A DNA stretch of 64,000 bases from Trichormus sp. NMC-1 (GCF_001858025.1 NZ_LZQD01000003.1:420268-484267); one strand, 5' to 3'; shown: positions 17,686 through 26,822, counted from the stretch's first letter. The notes: generated by a model from the sequence alone, not told the origin. Numbers and translations are program-made.

Positions 17686-17930
17686 TTGCCAAACTCCTCT
17701 AAATAATCTGTGTTGGTACTTAAGTCAGATGGCATATCTCCAGCAACACCAATGATTCCTAAATCCTTAGCCAAATCGTAACAGGACATTTGAGAACCTA
17801 CAGATTGAAAATACATTCTCAGTGCTTCTCGCACTATCTCCGATTCAGTCTTATTCTCCCGGAGGGAGAGACTGCTTAAAAGAGAGTGTTCCTGTTCATC
17901 AATACAGATGGTAATACGTTCTTCTTTCAT
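17682..17930 (-). CDS. Ribbon-helix-helix antitoxin of the PIN toxin
   Basis: 82 aa. Residues 4-42 (RITICIDEQEHSLLSSLSLR, then an alpha-helical pair) form a ribbon-helix-helix DNA-binding domain; the C-terminal half would wrap the toxin. It likely binds its own promoter in 17931-18000, where AT-rich TTGTCTTAATTTGACAATAA contains a short inverted repeat (TTGTC/GACAA). Confidence 0.87.
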   Translation of the reverse strand: MKEERITICIDEQEHSLLSSLSLRENKTESEIVREALRMYFQSVGSQMSCYDLAKDLGIIGVAGDMPSDLSTNTDYLEEFGK

Positions 17931-18014
17931 GTCGGATGTTATATTGTCTTAATTTGACAATAACAATAAACCTATTCAGCCTGTTGTTAACTAATTGTAC
18001 AATTAACTAGTTCT

Positions 18015-19082
18015 TCAAGCAAACCATCGTAGTAAAACACTCTTAACAGGATTGATAAATTCCCGTTTTTCAGATGTTGCGCGAGCAAACTCCCGCTTTA
18101 ACTGGTAGTACCATTGGGCTTGCATATCTGAATCTTTAATTAATCGCAGCACTGGCTCATATTTAAGTCCAATTTGCTGCTTTTCTACCACTGCGCGATC
18201 TTGTCCCAGGAATTTCCGCGCTAGTACATGAATTAAAGGTTTGAATACAGTTAACCAAGAAGGCATTCCATAAAGAACAAAATTTACCTCAGTTTCTGTA
18301 TCAGAAATCGGTGTAACCGCTGTCAAATTACAAAGTCGATGTTTACCAAAGGTAATCTCTTCTATTCTCACACCTGGTAAGCGAAAAGAAATTTCTACTT
18401 CTGGAATACCCCCACCGACTAACCAATATAATCGGCTCATATTCTCCATATTCTCTGACAACTTATGTCGTCGGACGGTAAACCCGTAAGGTGAAGGATC
18501 AAATTGTTTTACTTCTTCATGCAGTTCCCCGCTTCTCCACCACCATACCCGATGTACATAAGGAGAATGAGCAGGGTCCATTAAACCTGTCACCGCATGA
18601 TCAATAAAGCAAGGAAACCGCATTACCTCAACTAGTTGGGGTTGTTGTTCAGCAGCAAAACCTGGAACTATGGGAACTTCCATTTCTGAAGCATTGGCTT
18701 GAGATTTATCCCCATCGGACATATATATCCAAATATTGCCTTGAGTTTCATGGATAGGATATGATTGCACATCGAAGCGACTCAAATCCGTATCTTGCTC
18801 AGGCAATAAAGATGGAATTGTGACACAATGTCCAGCAGGGTCAAAACGCCAACCGTGATAACAGCATTCTACTTCTTGCCCATCGAATCGACCACAACTC
18901 AAGGGTACAGCCCGATGAGGACAAATATCGCGCACCGCAGAAACCTTACCATCTTGGCTTCTCATCAGTAGCACTGGTTCTCCTAAGAAAATCCGAGCAA
19001 CCATTTTACCTGGTTTGAGCAGACAACTAGGTAGTGCATAGTACCAAAGATTACGTAATAAAAGGTTTTTGTTATCTATCAC
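18015..19082 (-). CDS. Rieske [2Fe-2S] non-haem iron oxygenase
   Basis: 355 aa. The Rieske cluster ligands are C-P-H (CPHRAVPLSCG) and C-Y-H (ECCYHGWRFD), spaced as in ring-hydroxylating and demethylating oxygenases. The mononuclear iron site is DHAVTGLMDPAHSPYVH near residues 162-178. Family members include pheophorbide a oxygenase-like and vanillate demethylase-like enzymes; the substrate cannot be deduced. A C-terminal membrane anchor is not obvious. No reductase gene is adjacent. The 5' flank is cut by the IS element at 19169. Confidence 0.9.
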   Translation of the reverse strand: MIDNKNLLLRNLWYYALPSCLLKPGKMVARIFLGEPVLLMRSQDGKVSAVRDICPHRAVPLSCGRFDGQEVECCYHGWRFDPAGHCVTIPSLLPEQDTDLSRFDVQSYPIHETQGNIWIYMSDGDKSQANASEMEVPIVPGFAAEQQPQLVEVMRFPCFIDHAVTGLMDPAHSPYVHRVWWWRSGELHEEVKQFDPSPYGFTVRRHKLSENMENMSRLYWLVGGGIPEVEISFRLPGVRIEEITFGKHRLCNLTAVTPISDTETEVNFVLYGMPSWLTVFKPLIHVLARKFLGQDRAVVEKQQIGLKYEPVLRLIKDSDMQAQWYYQLKREFARATSEKREFINPVKSVLLRWFA

Positions 19083-19242
19083 AATATAACTAACGTATAA
19101 CTAAAGGCAATATATCCGACAATAGCGGTAGAGAACAAGTTTTCTTTGCAGATAAATTCTATATTCCTAGGACTTACGCATTGACAGAATAACAAAATAG
19201 TGCATTGATAAATAAGAGTCGTCGAGTAATGGGTATGAGAGA

Positions 19243-20031
19243 ATGAGAGAAATTACTAAACCCTCGACAGCACAATGCAATCTAGACATCTACACCTTAT
19301 TTTTGCTGTCAGAGCCAAAGTATGGAGGGTGCAGTAGGTTAGCGGAGATATTGGGAGATGTTTCACATGATAGTGTAAACCGCTTTTTATTGAGAGAGAG
19401 ATACGAACCCAAAGATTTATTCAGCATAATAGAGAAAATTATCAATCTGGAAGGAGGGATATTAAGTGTAGACGATACAGTCATAGAAAAGATTTACAGC
19501 GACCCTAAAAATGCGGAATTAATCAGTTATTTTTGGTCAGGGAAAGCCCATAAAACTATTATTGGCTTAAATTTAATTAGTCTATATTACAGTGATATTA
19601 ATGGTAATTCAGTACCAATAAATTATAGAATATATGATAAAAAGGAGGGAAAAACAAAAAACGATTATTTTAGAGAAATGGTAATTGAAATAATAAGCTG
19701 GGGAGTCAAACCCAGAATGGTAACAGGAGATAGTTGGTATTCTGGAGTAGAAAACTTGAAATTTCTAAAAAACCAGAAATTGGGTTTCCTATTCGGAATT
19801 GAAAAAAATAGAACTGTTTCAAATGAGCCACACAAGTATTGTCAAGTAAGCACTCTGGCTATTCCCCAAGAAGGATTAAGGACTCATCTGAAAGAATTTG
19901 GATTTATAAAATTGTTTAGGAAAGACTTTAAAAAGGAAGACTCTAGACATTATATTTTATATCTACTAGATGAATCTGATTTCCTGTCGTTACCGATGTC
20001 AATCCCGAACCCACCACACCACTTAGTGTAG
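19243..20031 (+). pseudogene. IS transposase, 5' part (disrupted)
   Basis: Residues 1-243 are transposase: an N-terminal helical domain, the first catalytic Asp region (LSVDDTVIEK) and the second (MVTGDSWYSG). From 19974 the frame runs into a captured accB fragment and ends in 19 unrelated residues, so the third catalytic residue is missing. Joining 19973 directly to 20506 would restore a normal 341-aa protein. Confidence 0.88.
19811..19973 (+). repeat. 163-bp direct repeat, left copy
   Basis: As far as I can read, identical to 20343-20505. Both copies are transposase sequence and flank the captured accB segment. The offset of 532 bp is not a multiple of 3, so the frame is broken. Confidence 0.92.
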
Positions 20032-20173
20032 CTTGACCTACCGCGAGTACATGATTACCGATAGCTTTCCGTACCGTTAACTCAAAATTATCGCTTTTGA
20101 GCGTTACTTCTGCAATATCCGTTTGTGCAATAGTTGCCAGTAGTTGGCGGATTTCATTAAAGTCTAATGGCAC
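19974..20173 (-). pseudogene. Truncated accB fragment (biotin carboxyl carrier protein N-terminus)
   Basis: The minus strand starts with GTG behind AGGTCGAGGT and encodes MPLDFNEIRQLLATIAQTDI, then EVTLKSDNFELTVRK. This is the characteristic N-terminus of cyanobacterial AccB, the biotin carrier of acetyl-CoA carboxylase. It stops being AccB at 19974, after about 66 residues, before the biotinyl domain, and runs into transposase sequence. The 170 bp upstream (20174-20342) look like its native leader. A complete accB must exist elsewhere. Confidence 0.82.
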
Positions 20174-20342
20174 AGTTTTTTTTACCTCGACCTAAACGTA
20201 AATGAAAATCTTAAGTGTGGCAGAGATTTAATCCCTTTATAAACAAGGGATTGAAATCGGTAATACCAATTTTGGATTGGTAATTGGTAATTGGAGAATG
20301 ATTCCCTATTACCCAGTCACTATCAGGTGTAGAAACTTTGTT

Positions 20343-20505
20343 GAACTGTTTCAAATGAGCCACACAAGTATTGTCAAGTAAGCACTCTGGCTATTCCCCA
20401 AGAAGGATTAAGGACTCATCTGAAAGAATTTGGATTTATAAAATTGTTTAGGAAAGACTTTAAAAAGGAAGACTCTAGACATTATATTTTATATCTACTA
20501 GATGA
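20343..20505 (+). repeat. 163-bp direct repeat, right copy
   Basis: Right copy of 19811-19973. The transposase reading frame resumes through it into the C-terminal part. Confidence 0.92.
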
Positions 20506-20800
20506 GGAGAAAATCAAAGACATAACCAGAAGTACCTTTATCACAATTCATGATACCCATTGGGGTATTGAAACATTTCATCGAGCCATAAAACAAGTAT
20601 GTGGAATTTGTCGGTTCATGGTTAGAGATACCTGTGCAATCAAAACTCATATATTTTGTTCACTTCAAGCTTTTGTGAAATTGGAGTTTATGCGCTCTGA
20701 AAATATAATTAGCAATTGGTATGAAGTACAAAGGAATCTGTTTACTTCTGTTGTCCGTGAGCATATTTTTGCCAACCTTCGCAAGGATGCCATTATCTAG
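20444..20800 (+). pseudogene. IS transposase, 3' part (disrupted)
   Basis: Continues the transposase: the duplicated FRKDFKKEDSRHYILYLLDE, then the third catalytic Glu region (HWGIETFHRAIKQ) and the C-terminus ending NLRKDAII. In a different frame from the 5' part because of the 532-bp insertion. Confidence 0.87.
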
Positions 20801-20836
20801 ACTACATAGATGATATTTTTTGTCAATGCGTAAGTC

Positions 20837-21178
20837 CTATTTATTTTGCAGATCAATTTTAGAATCAATAGAGTTTTTTTGATTATTAAAAAGCATATCT
20901 CCATTAATTGCTCTATACAAGGTAACTCCCATTAAATAGATATCTGATTCAATTGTTACAATATTTTGAAAAACTTCAGGAGGAAAGCCAAAAATGTACA
21001 TTGGTGGTGGATTTAAGACTCCATTTTGATTGAGTAATCCTGACTGTCCAAAATCAGCAATCATTGGTTCATCTGTGTCAGAAAATAGGATATTAGAAGG
21101 TTTAACATCAAGGTGTAGATAGTTTTTAATATGGATATGGTGAAGCCCATTTAGTACACCTTGAGCAAGTCTAATCAC
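20837..21178 (-). pseudogene. Truncated Ser/Thr protein kinase (C-lobe fragment)
   Basis: The kinase C-lobe is recognisable: catalytic loop YLHLDVKPSNIL (HLD for HRD), metal-binding DFG (ADFGQSGLL) and an APE-like FGFPPEVF. The ATP-binding N-lobe is absent: the frame closes at a stop 24 bp upstream of the GTG. The C-terminus is cut by the IS, which supplies the stop (TAG of its TAGGACTTACG end). Only 113 aa remain of about 260. It overlaps the upstream gene by 4 bp. Confidence 0.78.
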
Positions 21179-21591
21179 TTCTTTAAGCGATAATGGATTT
21201 TGACAAAATTAGATAAGTATTTTTTTGCAGCTTTAGAATTTATTTCAGAAGAGATTGTTGCTAAAGCTCCTACTATACACTCGATTTTTTTTGTTCCTAA
21301 ACCCTCAAGAATGACACCTTCAATCCTTGCCCTTTGAAGTAAAGAGTCTTTGTTAGCTGTTTTAAAAGAACTAGGCTCAGGAAGACGAATTGCACCATAC
21401 TGAGGCTGATATTGTTCAATGATGGTCAACAAACGCTTTCTATACCAAACAAGTTTATCACACTCTTTATCATAACTATCTGGTGGACTCATTTTATCAT
21501 GGGCAACAAGGATAGGTTCTTGTTTGGTTCCTTCAACAACAGCATAATTAACAATTTGAGGTTCAACTCTAAAGCCAATTGCTTTTACCAT
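21175..21591 (-). CDS. Hypothetical protein with possible RNase H-like (RuvC-type) fold
   Basis: 138 aa of unknown function. A beta-strand start with an acidic residue (IGFRVEPQIVNYAVVEG), AIRLPEPSSFK and a helix RIEGVILEG are reminiscent of RuvC/YqgF-type RNase H folds; this is structural guesswork. The C-terminal SNFVKIHYRLKK runs into the kinase fragment, so the gene may have lost its original 3' end in the deletion that removed the kinase N-lobe. Confidence 0.5.
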   Translation of the reverse strand: MVKAIGFRVEPQIVNYAVVEGTKQEPILVAHDKMSPPDSYDKECDKLVWYRKRLLTIIEQYQPQYGAIRLPEPSSFKTANKDSLLQRARIEGVILEGLGTKKIECIVGALATISSEINSKAAKKYLSNFVKIHYRLKK

Positions 21592-21633
21592 AAATTCTAT
21601 TTTGATTAACTTTGAAATTGTTCTAAGTTTTTC

Positions 21634-21717
21634 TTAGTTTATTTGATATTTAAATTTTTCTTGTAACTGCTGATAAATAATATCTAACCACACGGGAATC
21701 ACAGCATTACCTTCATC
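21634..21717 (-). pseudogene. Short coding remnant upstream of tRNA-Thr
   Basis: The minus strand reads DEGNAVIPVWLDIIYQQLQE and ends KFKYQIN then a stop, with protein-like composition but no start. It is bounded by a short GATGCGTAGACGCGTTAGAC repeat (21721-21742). Parent gene not recognised. Confidence 0.3.
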
Positions 21718-21834
21718 TAGGGATGCGTAGACGCGTTAGACATCGCTTTCTTACTGTCAAATTCTACTCAAGAGCGTTTGTCAACGCGGTCAAATAATCT
21801 GGCAATTGACAGTTGAATTTGCGAATATACATAG

Positions 21835-21906
21835 AGCCAGCAGCGGGATTTGAACTCGCGACCTTCCGATTACAAGTCGGATGCACTACCACTGTGCTAT
21901 GCTGGC
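21835..21906 (-). tRNA. trnT: tRNA-Thr (anticodon UGU)
   Basis: 72-nt cloverleaf on the minus strand. The acceptor stem GCCAGCA pairs with TGCTGGC. The anticodon arm is TCCGA-CTTGTAA-TCGGA with anticodon TGT. The T-loop is GTTCAAATC. CCA is not encoded. It reads ACA codons. Confidence 0.96.
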
Positions 21907-22217
21907 GTTTTGGGAAGTAAGCTTTAAGCACTCACTGATTAACAATCATATCATAAATTTTAAATTTGTCTAGAGTCTAAAATAAAAAAATTTCTCCCCC
22001 AACTCTAGCTACTTTCTGAGCAAAAGCACAAGGATGCGGGAACGTGTAAGCGAACAGGGGGAAGCGGCTATGAGTCCTAATGTGATTCATTACCAAAGCT
22101 GACTTCAATTCTGTAGCTCAAAGTAACAATATTTGGTACAGTTTTAAGACTGTATCCCTTTTGAGGCGGCTGAGTGAAGGCACAGATACAGATCATTATT
22201 ATTTAAACATCATCAGC

Positions 22218-23138
22218 ATGGCAGCATTGATCGGACGAGATTTATTAGGTCTGGCGGATCTTAGTTCCACAGAACTGCAAGAACTTCTGGAATTGGCAAC
22301 TCTGCTAAAGTCGCAACAGCTAAAGTTGCAGTGTAATAAAGTGTTGGGTTTGTTATTCTCTAAAGCTTCAACTCGCACGAGAGTGAGCTTTACAGTGGCG
22401 ATGTACCAACTGGGTGGACAGGTAATCGATCTCAACCCTAATGTGACTCAGGTGAGTCGAGGAGAACCTGTTCAGGATACAGCCAGAGTGTTGGAGCGTT
22501 ATATGGATATTCTCGCAATTCGCACTTTTGCCCAGCAGGAGTTAGAGACTTTTGCTAATTATGCCCAGATTCCTGTCATTAATGCCCTGACAGATTTAGA
22601 ACATCCTTGTCAGGTGTTAGCTGATTTATTAACAATTCAAGAATGTTTTGGGACTTTGGCTGGTTTAACTTTGACTTATGTGGGTGATGGGAATAATGTC
22701 GCTAATTCCCTCATACTGGGTTGTGCTTTGGTGGGAATGAATGTGCGGGTGGCTTTTCCTTCGGGATATGCACCAGATGCAGAAATTGTGGAAAAAGCTA
22801 GGAAAATAGCTAATAATAAAACTGAAGTTGTTCTCACTCATGACCCCGAAGCAGCTGCCAAAGGTGCATCTGTACTTTACACTGATGTTTGGGCAAGTAT
22901 GGGACAAGAGGCGGAAGCTGATAACCGTTTCCCCATTTTTCAACCTTATCAAATTTCTCAGCAATTATTAAGTCTTGCAGATCCAGCCGCAATTGTTTTA
23001 CACTGTTTACCAGCCCATCGCGGTGAAGAAATTACTGAGGAAGTAATCGAAGGTTCTCAATCAAAAGTTTGGGATCAGGCGGAAAATCGATTACACGCTC
23101 AAAAAGCTTTACTGGCTAGTATTTTAGGGGCTAAATAG
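22218..23138 (+). CDS. argF: Ornithine carbamoyltransferase (ArgF)
   Basis: Forms citrulline from ornithine and carbamoyl phosphate in arginine synthesis. 306 aa from the ATG at 22218, where the family N-terminus (AALIGRDLLGLADL) begins; an upstream in-frame extension to 22161 is not conserved-looking. The carbamoyl-phosphate loop SKASTRTRVSF, the HPCQVLADLLT motif and the ornithine-site HCLPAHRGEE are all present. Confidence 0.95.
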   Translation: MAALIGRDLLGLADLSSTELQELLELATLLKSQQLKLQCNKVLGLLFSKASTRTRVSFTVAMYQLGGQVIDLNPNVTQVSRGEPVQDTARVLERYMDILAIRTFAQQELETFANYAQIPVINALTDLEHPCQVLADLLTIQECFGTLAGLTLTYVGDGNNVANSLILGCALVGMNVRVAFPSGYAPDAEIVEKARKIANNKTEVVLTHDPEAAAKGASVLYTDVWASMGQEAEADNRFPIFQPYQISQQLLSLADPAAIVLHCLPAHRGEEITEEVIEGSQSKVWDQAENRLHAQKALLASILGAK

Positions 23139-23249
23139 TTTTCTCAGTAATGGGTAAGAGAAATAACAATCACCATTATTTATTACCCATTACCTCCTCC
23201 CCAATTACCATTAATCTTTACTTCTATCTTGTTAAGGGAAGATTTTTGT

Positions 23250-23263
23250 AGTACTAATGTTCT
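23250..23263 (+). promoter_or_regulatory. LexA box upstream of lexA
   Basis: AGTACTAATGTTCT matches the Anabaena-type LexA operator RGTAC-N3-D-GTWCB at every position, 33 bp before the lexA start. It implies autoregulation of the SOS repressor. Confidence 0.85.
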
Positions 23264-23295
23264 AGAGACATTTGTAATTACTTCCCGAAAAAATT

Positions 23296-23901
23296 ATGGA
23301 AAGGCTAACAGAAGCTCAACAAGAATTATACGAATGGTTGACAGAATATATCCGAATGAATCAGCATTCGCCTTCTATTCGCCAAATGATGCAAGGTATG
23401 AACCTGAAGTCACCAGCGCCCATTCAAAGCCGTTTGGAGCATTTACGCAATAAGGGCTATATTGAATGGAAGGAAGGTAAGGCGCGAACGATTCGGGTTT
23501 TGCGTTCTGTTAAGCTCGGTGTGCCAATTTTAGGTACTATTGCTGCTGGTGGATTAATTGAACCTTTTACGGATGCTGTTGAACATTTAGACTTGGCTAA
23601 TTTATCATTACCTGCCCATAGTTACGCTTTGCGGGTTGCTGGTGATAGCATGATTGAAGATTTTATTGCTGATGGTGATGTGGTATTCTTGCGTCCGGTA
23701 GCAGAACCGAATCAGTTGAAAAATGGGACTATTGTAGCTGCGAGAGTGGACGGACATGGTACAACATTAAAACGTTTTTATCGTCATGATGATCTTGTGA
23801 CTCTCAAACCGGCAAATCCTAAGTACAATCCCATTGAAGTACCAGCAATGCAAGTACAGGTACAAGGTTCTTTAGTTGGTGTTTGGCGAGATTATAACTA
23901 A
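23296..23901 (+). CDS. lexA: LexA repressor
   Basis: SOS repressor, 201 aa. A winged helix-turn-helix covers residues 1-70 (SPSIRQMMQGMNLKSPAPIQ). The S24 autocleavage domain follows, with scissile Ala84-Gly85 (TIAAGG), nucleophile Ser118 (GDSM) and Lys159 (TTLKRF). Intact catalytic residues suggest RecA-stimulated self-cleavage is kept; some cyanobacterial LexA proteins have lost it. The ATG at 23296 follows a perfect LexA box. Confidence 0.97.
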   Translation: MERLTEAQQELYEWLTEYIRMNQHSPSIRQMMQGMNLKSPAPIQSRLEHLRNKGYIEWKEGKARTIRVLRSVKLGVPILGTIAAGGLIEPFTDAVEHLDLANLSLPAHSYALRVAGDSMIEDFIADGDVVFLRPVAEPNQLKNGTIVAARVDGHGTTLKRFYRHDDLVTLKPANPKYNPIEVPAMQVQVQGSLVGVWRDYN

Positions 23902-23940
23902 AGATTGGGGAGATGGAGACAAATCAATTCTAAATTCACA

Positions 23941-23954
23941 AGTACTCCGGTTTT
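23941..23954 (+). promoter_or_regulatory. Near-match LexA box before the helicase gene
   Basis: AGTACTCCGGTTTT differs from the operator RGTAC-N3-D-GTWCB at one position (T for C). It lies 41 bp before the helicase start. Suggestive only. Confidence 0.35.
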
Positions 23955-23994
23955 TTCCCTATGATTAGTTACCAATTACCAATTACCAATCTTT

Positions 23995-25467
23995 ATGTAT
24001 CTGACGCAAAAACCAGTGCAGAAATTGCCTTCTTTCTCTCTCAAGTTACCTTATGTGGGGGAGAAAAAGGGCAGTTATCACGTTAAGCAGCCATTACCGG
24101 GATGTCCGAAAATGCCTTTATCTCTGCAATTGCGGGGATATCAGCGTGAAGCTATTACTAGCTGGTTTGCTAATAATGGCAGGGGGACTTTAAAAATGGC
24201 TACTGGTAGTGGTAAGACTATTACGGCACTGGCTATTGCTTGTGAATTGTATCAGCAGATTGGGTTACAAGTCTTGTTGGTGGTATGTCCCTATCGTCAT
24301 CTTGTTAGCCAATGGGCTAGAGAATGTGAGAAATTTAACTTAGAGCCGATTTTGGCTTTCGAGAATTTACGTAGTTGGCAAGGTCAACTATCAACGCAAA
24401 TTTATAATCTGCGTTCAGGTTCTCAAGGTTTTGTGACGGTAATTACCACTAACTCGACTTTAATTGGTGATGGTTTTCAGTCGCAACTTAAATATTTTCC
24501 GGCTAAAACTTTAATTATTGGTGATGAAGCCCATAATTTAGGCGCACCTAAGTTAGAGGAAAGTTTACCCCGGAAGGTAGGTTTGCGACTGGCTTTATCT
24601 GCGACTCCGGAAAGGTATTTTGATGATGGGGGAACAGAATCTTTATTAGATTATTTCGGTTCTGTTCTCCAACCTGAGTTTAGTTTACAGGATGCGATCG
24701 CACAAGGAGCTTTGGTACATTATCTTTATTATCCAGTTTTGGTGGAGTTAACGGAGGCTGAAAGTATTGCCTATCTTAAGTTAACAAAAAAAATCGGACG
24801 TTCTCTTTTATATCGAGAACGAGATAATGGAGATTTTGAAGACAACGAAGATATAAAATCCTTATTAATACAACGTGCTAGGTTAATTGGTACAGCAGAA
24901 AATAAGTTAATAGCTTTGCGGGAATTAATGGAAACTCGCAAAGAAACAAGCCATACTCTATTTTATTGTAGTGATGGTTCTCAAGACATCGGACAACGTT
25001 CATCTTTGCGTCAACTCAAAGCTGTTTCTAAAATTTTGGGGGTAGAATTAGGTTATAAAGTCAGCACTTACACCGCACACACTTCTTTAGAAGAAAGAGA
25101 AACTTTACGTTGTCAATTTGAAAGTGGAGAATTACAAGGTTTAGTTGCTATTCGCTGTTTAGATGAAGGTGTGGATATTCCGGCTATTCAAACTGCGGTG
25201 ATTTTATCAAGTTCAGGAAATCCCCGTCAATTTATCCAACGTCGCGGACGAGTTTTACGTCCTCACCCTGGTAAGGAGAGGGCGACGATTTTTGATATGA
25301 TTGTTTTACCGCCAGATTTAGATAGAGAAACTATTGAGGTGGAACGGAATTTGTTAAGGAAAGAATTGCGGCGTTTTGTTGAGTTTGCTGATTTGGCTGA
25401 TAATGCTGGAGAAGCAAGGATGAAATTACTGGCTTTACAAAAAAGATACGGGTTATTGGATATTTGA
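23995..25467 (+). CDS. DEAD/DEAH helicase, probable DNA phosphorothioation system restriction protein
   Basis: 490-aa superfamily 2 helicase. Walker A is KMATGSGKTITALA, motif II GDEAHN, motif III LALSATPER, and motifs V-VI run from VAIRCLDEGVDIP to QRRGRVLRPHPG. The N-terminal KMPLSLQLRGYQREAITSWF is the Q-motif-like region. Cyanobacterial proteins of this type and length are linked by profile to dnd loci and annotated as the restriction protein of that system; I base the assignment on remembered family resemblance and on the dnd genes 8-17 kb downstream. No nuclease motif is evident, so it may drive a partner nuclease. A general repair helicase is the alternative. Confidence 0.7.
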   Translation: MYLTQKPVQKLPSFSLKLPYVGEKKGSYHVKQPLPGCPKMPLSLQLRGYQREAITSWFANNGRGTLKMATGSGKTITALAIACELYQQIGLQVLLVVCPYRHLVSQWARECEKFNLEPILAFENLRSWQGQLSTQIYNLRSGSQGFVTVITTNSTLIGDGFQSQLKYFPAKTLIIGDEAHNLGAPKLEESLPRKVGLRLALSATPERYFDDGGTESLLDYFGSVLQPEFSLQDAIAQGALVHYLYYPVLVELTEAESIAYLKLTKKIGRSLLYRERDNGDFEDNEDIKSLLIQRARLIGTAENKLIALRELMETRKETSHTLFYCSDGSQDIGQRSSLRQLKAVSKILGVELGYKVSTYTAHTSLEERETLRCQFESGELQGLVAIRCLDEGVDIPAIQTAVILSSSGNPRQFIQRRGRVLRPHPGKERATIFDMIVLPPDLDRETIEVERNLLRKELRRFVEFADLADNAGEARMKLLALQKRYGLLDI

Positions 25468-25761
25468 ACCGCAGATCACCGCAGATGTTTTATTGGCGGC
25501 GCAAAAAATTCTAGAAAAGTATTGCTAAAAGCTGTCGGCTGGGGTATATTAATATAATGGGACATAAGCAAAATTTTTAAAGAGGCACGCGTTCCCATTA
25601 TAAAAATATCATCCCTAGCGCCGCAAGTCAACCCCCAAAACCATTTAAATTCAAAATTTGACGATTATGAAAGCCTTTATCCCTCGGATGGGTTGACACA
25701 ACCCTCGGTAAATAGGATATTAATTTAGTCAGGTGTCAAAATTTATGCCCTGGCGAATCTG
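25468..25761. other. Intergenic, no gene supported
   Basis: Contains ACCGCAGATCACCGCAGATG (25472) and AT-rich sequence with a possible -10 (TATTAATATAATG). A junction between the helicase gene and weakly supported downstream ORFs. Confidence 0.45.
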
Positions 25762-25797
25762 TTGATTTTCATAGGAATAAGCCTAAATTGTCTAATT

Positions 25798-26133
25798 ATG
25801 ACCTTACAATCTTTACATTTGTTACTAGGCAAATTATTTGCATTAATTATTTTTTATAAGAGTAAAGAGAATAATTGTTATTACTTAGAAACTGATGATT
25901 GGAAGAAATATCAGCATTCAACAAATGAGATTACACTATCATATATCATATCTCCTGCGGAAGAATTGATTTTAGAAAAACAGATTAAAGATGTTTTTTA
26001 CCTTTTAAAAGAAATATCTATTATGTATTCTAACTTAGAAATACCAACCCGTTCGGTTCTAGTTGATAGCCACGCCAAAGTCTTATCCAGAAAGGCTTTG
26101 ATGATTTTTACGATTGATAGAAATCCAAAATAG
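25798..26133 (+). CDS. Hypothetical protein, weakly supported
   Basis: 111 aa from the ATG at 25798 (an in-frame start at 25762 would give 123 aa). A short hydrophobic N-terminus (LHLLLGKLFALIIFYK) is followed by a charged helical body. No family recognised and no clear ribosome site. It could be a real small membrane-associated gene of the island or a chance frame. Confidence 0.35.
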   Translation: MTLQSLHLLLGKLFALIIFYKSKENNCYYLETDDWKKYQHSTNEITLSYIISPAEELILEKQIKDVFYLLKEISIMYSNLEIPTRSVLVDSHAKVLSRKALMIFTIDRNPK

Positions 26134-26194
26134 AAAACCTTTGTCACAGAAGGGTTGTAGCTTTAAAAATCAAATTTAGTCTAAACTCCAGTTG

Positions 26195-26752
26195 TTAAAA
26201 TCCTTGTATTAACCGTTGAATATAAATTTTAATTTCTGGAAATGCTAAGGGAGATATTTCACCGCAAGTAAATGTTAATTCTCTAGAATAATTACCATTT
26301 ATTGGTTCTCTAAACACTTTTAATTGTTGATTTTTTAAGTCTACCACCCAATACTCATTAATTAATGCAGCAGCATAAGTTTTGCGTTTTATCTCTAAAT
26401 CTTTACTTAGGGTAGTTTTAGAATATTCGATTAACCAAAATATATTTTCTGGATAAGGGTGGTGACTGCGATAAATAGCCCGCAGTGGTTCAACTATTGC
26501 TAAATCTGGTTCTGGTTCTGAATTGCTATTAGGTATTGTAATAGGTTTTGCATCTCTTACCAGTGCTTTTGAACCGAGTAATTCCCGCAAATATTCAGCC
26601 GAGTCAGTATTAATTTGCGCGTGTTCTGGTCCTTCCGGTGCCATGTTGATAATTTCTCCATTTAGTAGTTCAACTTGACGACCAGCTAAAAGGCCAATTT
26701 CAATCATACGATGATAGTCGTCTAAACTCCATTTAGCAATAGTAACTGTCAT
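26195..26752 (-). CDS. Uma2 family endonuclease (DUF820)
   Basis: 185-aa PD-(D/E)XK-fold protein of the Uma2/DUF820 family, greatly expanded in cyanobacteria. Family marks: LLNGEIINMAPEGPEHA, PEPDLAIVEP (catalytic Asp), IEYSKTTLSKDLEIKRKTYA (Glu and Lys) and EYWVVDL. In-cell function unknown. First of three Uma2 genes inside the Dnd island. Confidence 0.88.
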   Translation of the reverse strand: MTVTIAKWSLDDYHRMIEIGLLAGRQVELLNGEIINMAPEGPEHAQINTDSAEYLRELLGSKALVRDAKPITIPNSNSEPEPDLAIVEPLRAIYRSHHPYPENIFWLIEYSKTTLSKDLEIKRKTYAAALINEYWVVDLKNQQLKVFREPINGNYSRELTFTCGEISPLAFPEIKIYIQRLIQGF

Positions 26753-26822
26753 GGTTAGTTTTCCTAAAGCTAGGGTACGATTTCGATTTTAACTTGAATT
26801 TGATATACTTTTAAAAGTTTTG

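Larger units (their letters stand above)
19169..20838 (+). mobile_element. IS element (DDE transposase, IS4/IS701-like) carrying an internal foreign insert
   Basis: Perfect 18-bp terminal inverted repeats AGGACTTACGCATTGACA (19169-19186) and its complement (20821-20838). The present length of 1670 bp falls to 1138 bp if one copy of the internal 163-bp duplication plus the captured DNA is removed. No clear target-site duplication was seen. The right end interrupts a protein-kinase gene; the left end lies upstream of the Rieske oxygenase gene. Confidence 0.9.

Noticed and set aside
19083..19168. Continuation of the protein kinase on the left side of the IS
   Set aside because: Read on the minus strand after 19168 there is no kinase-like sequence, so the IS did not simply split the gene; DNA beyond the kinase C-lobe is missing.
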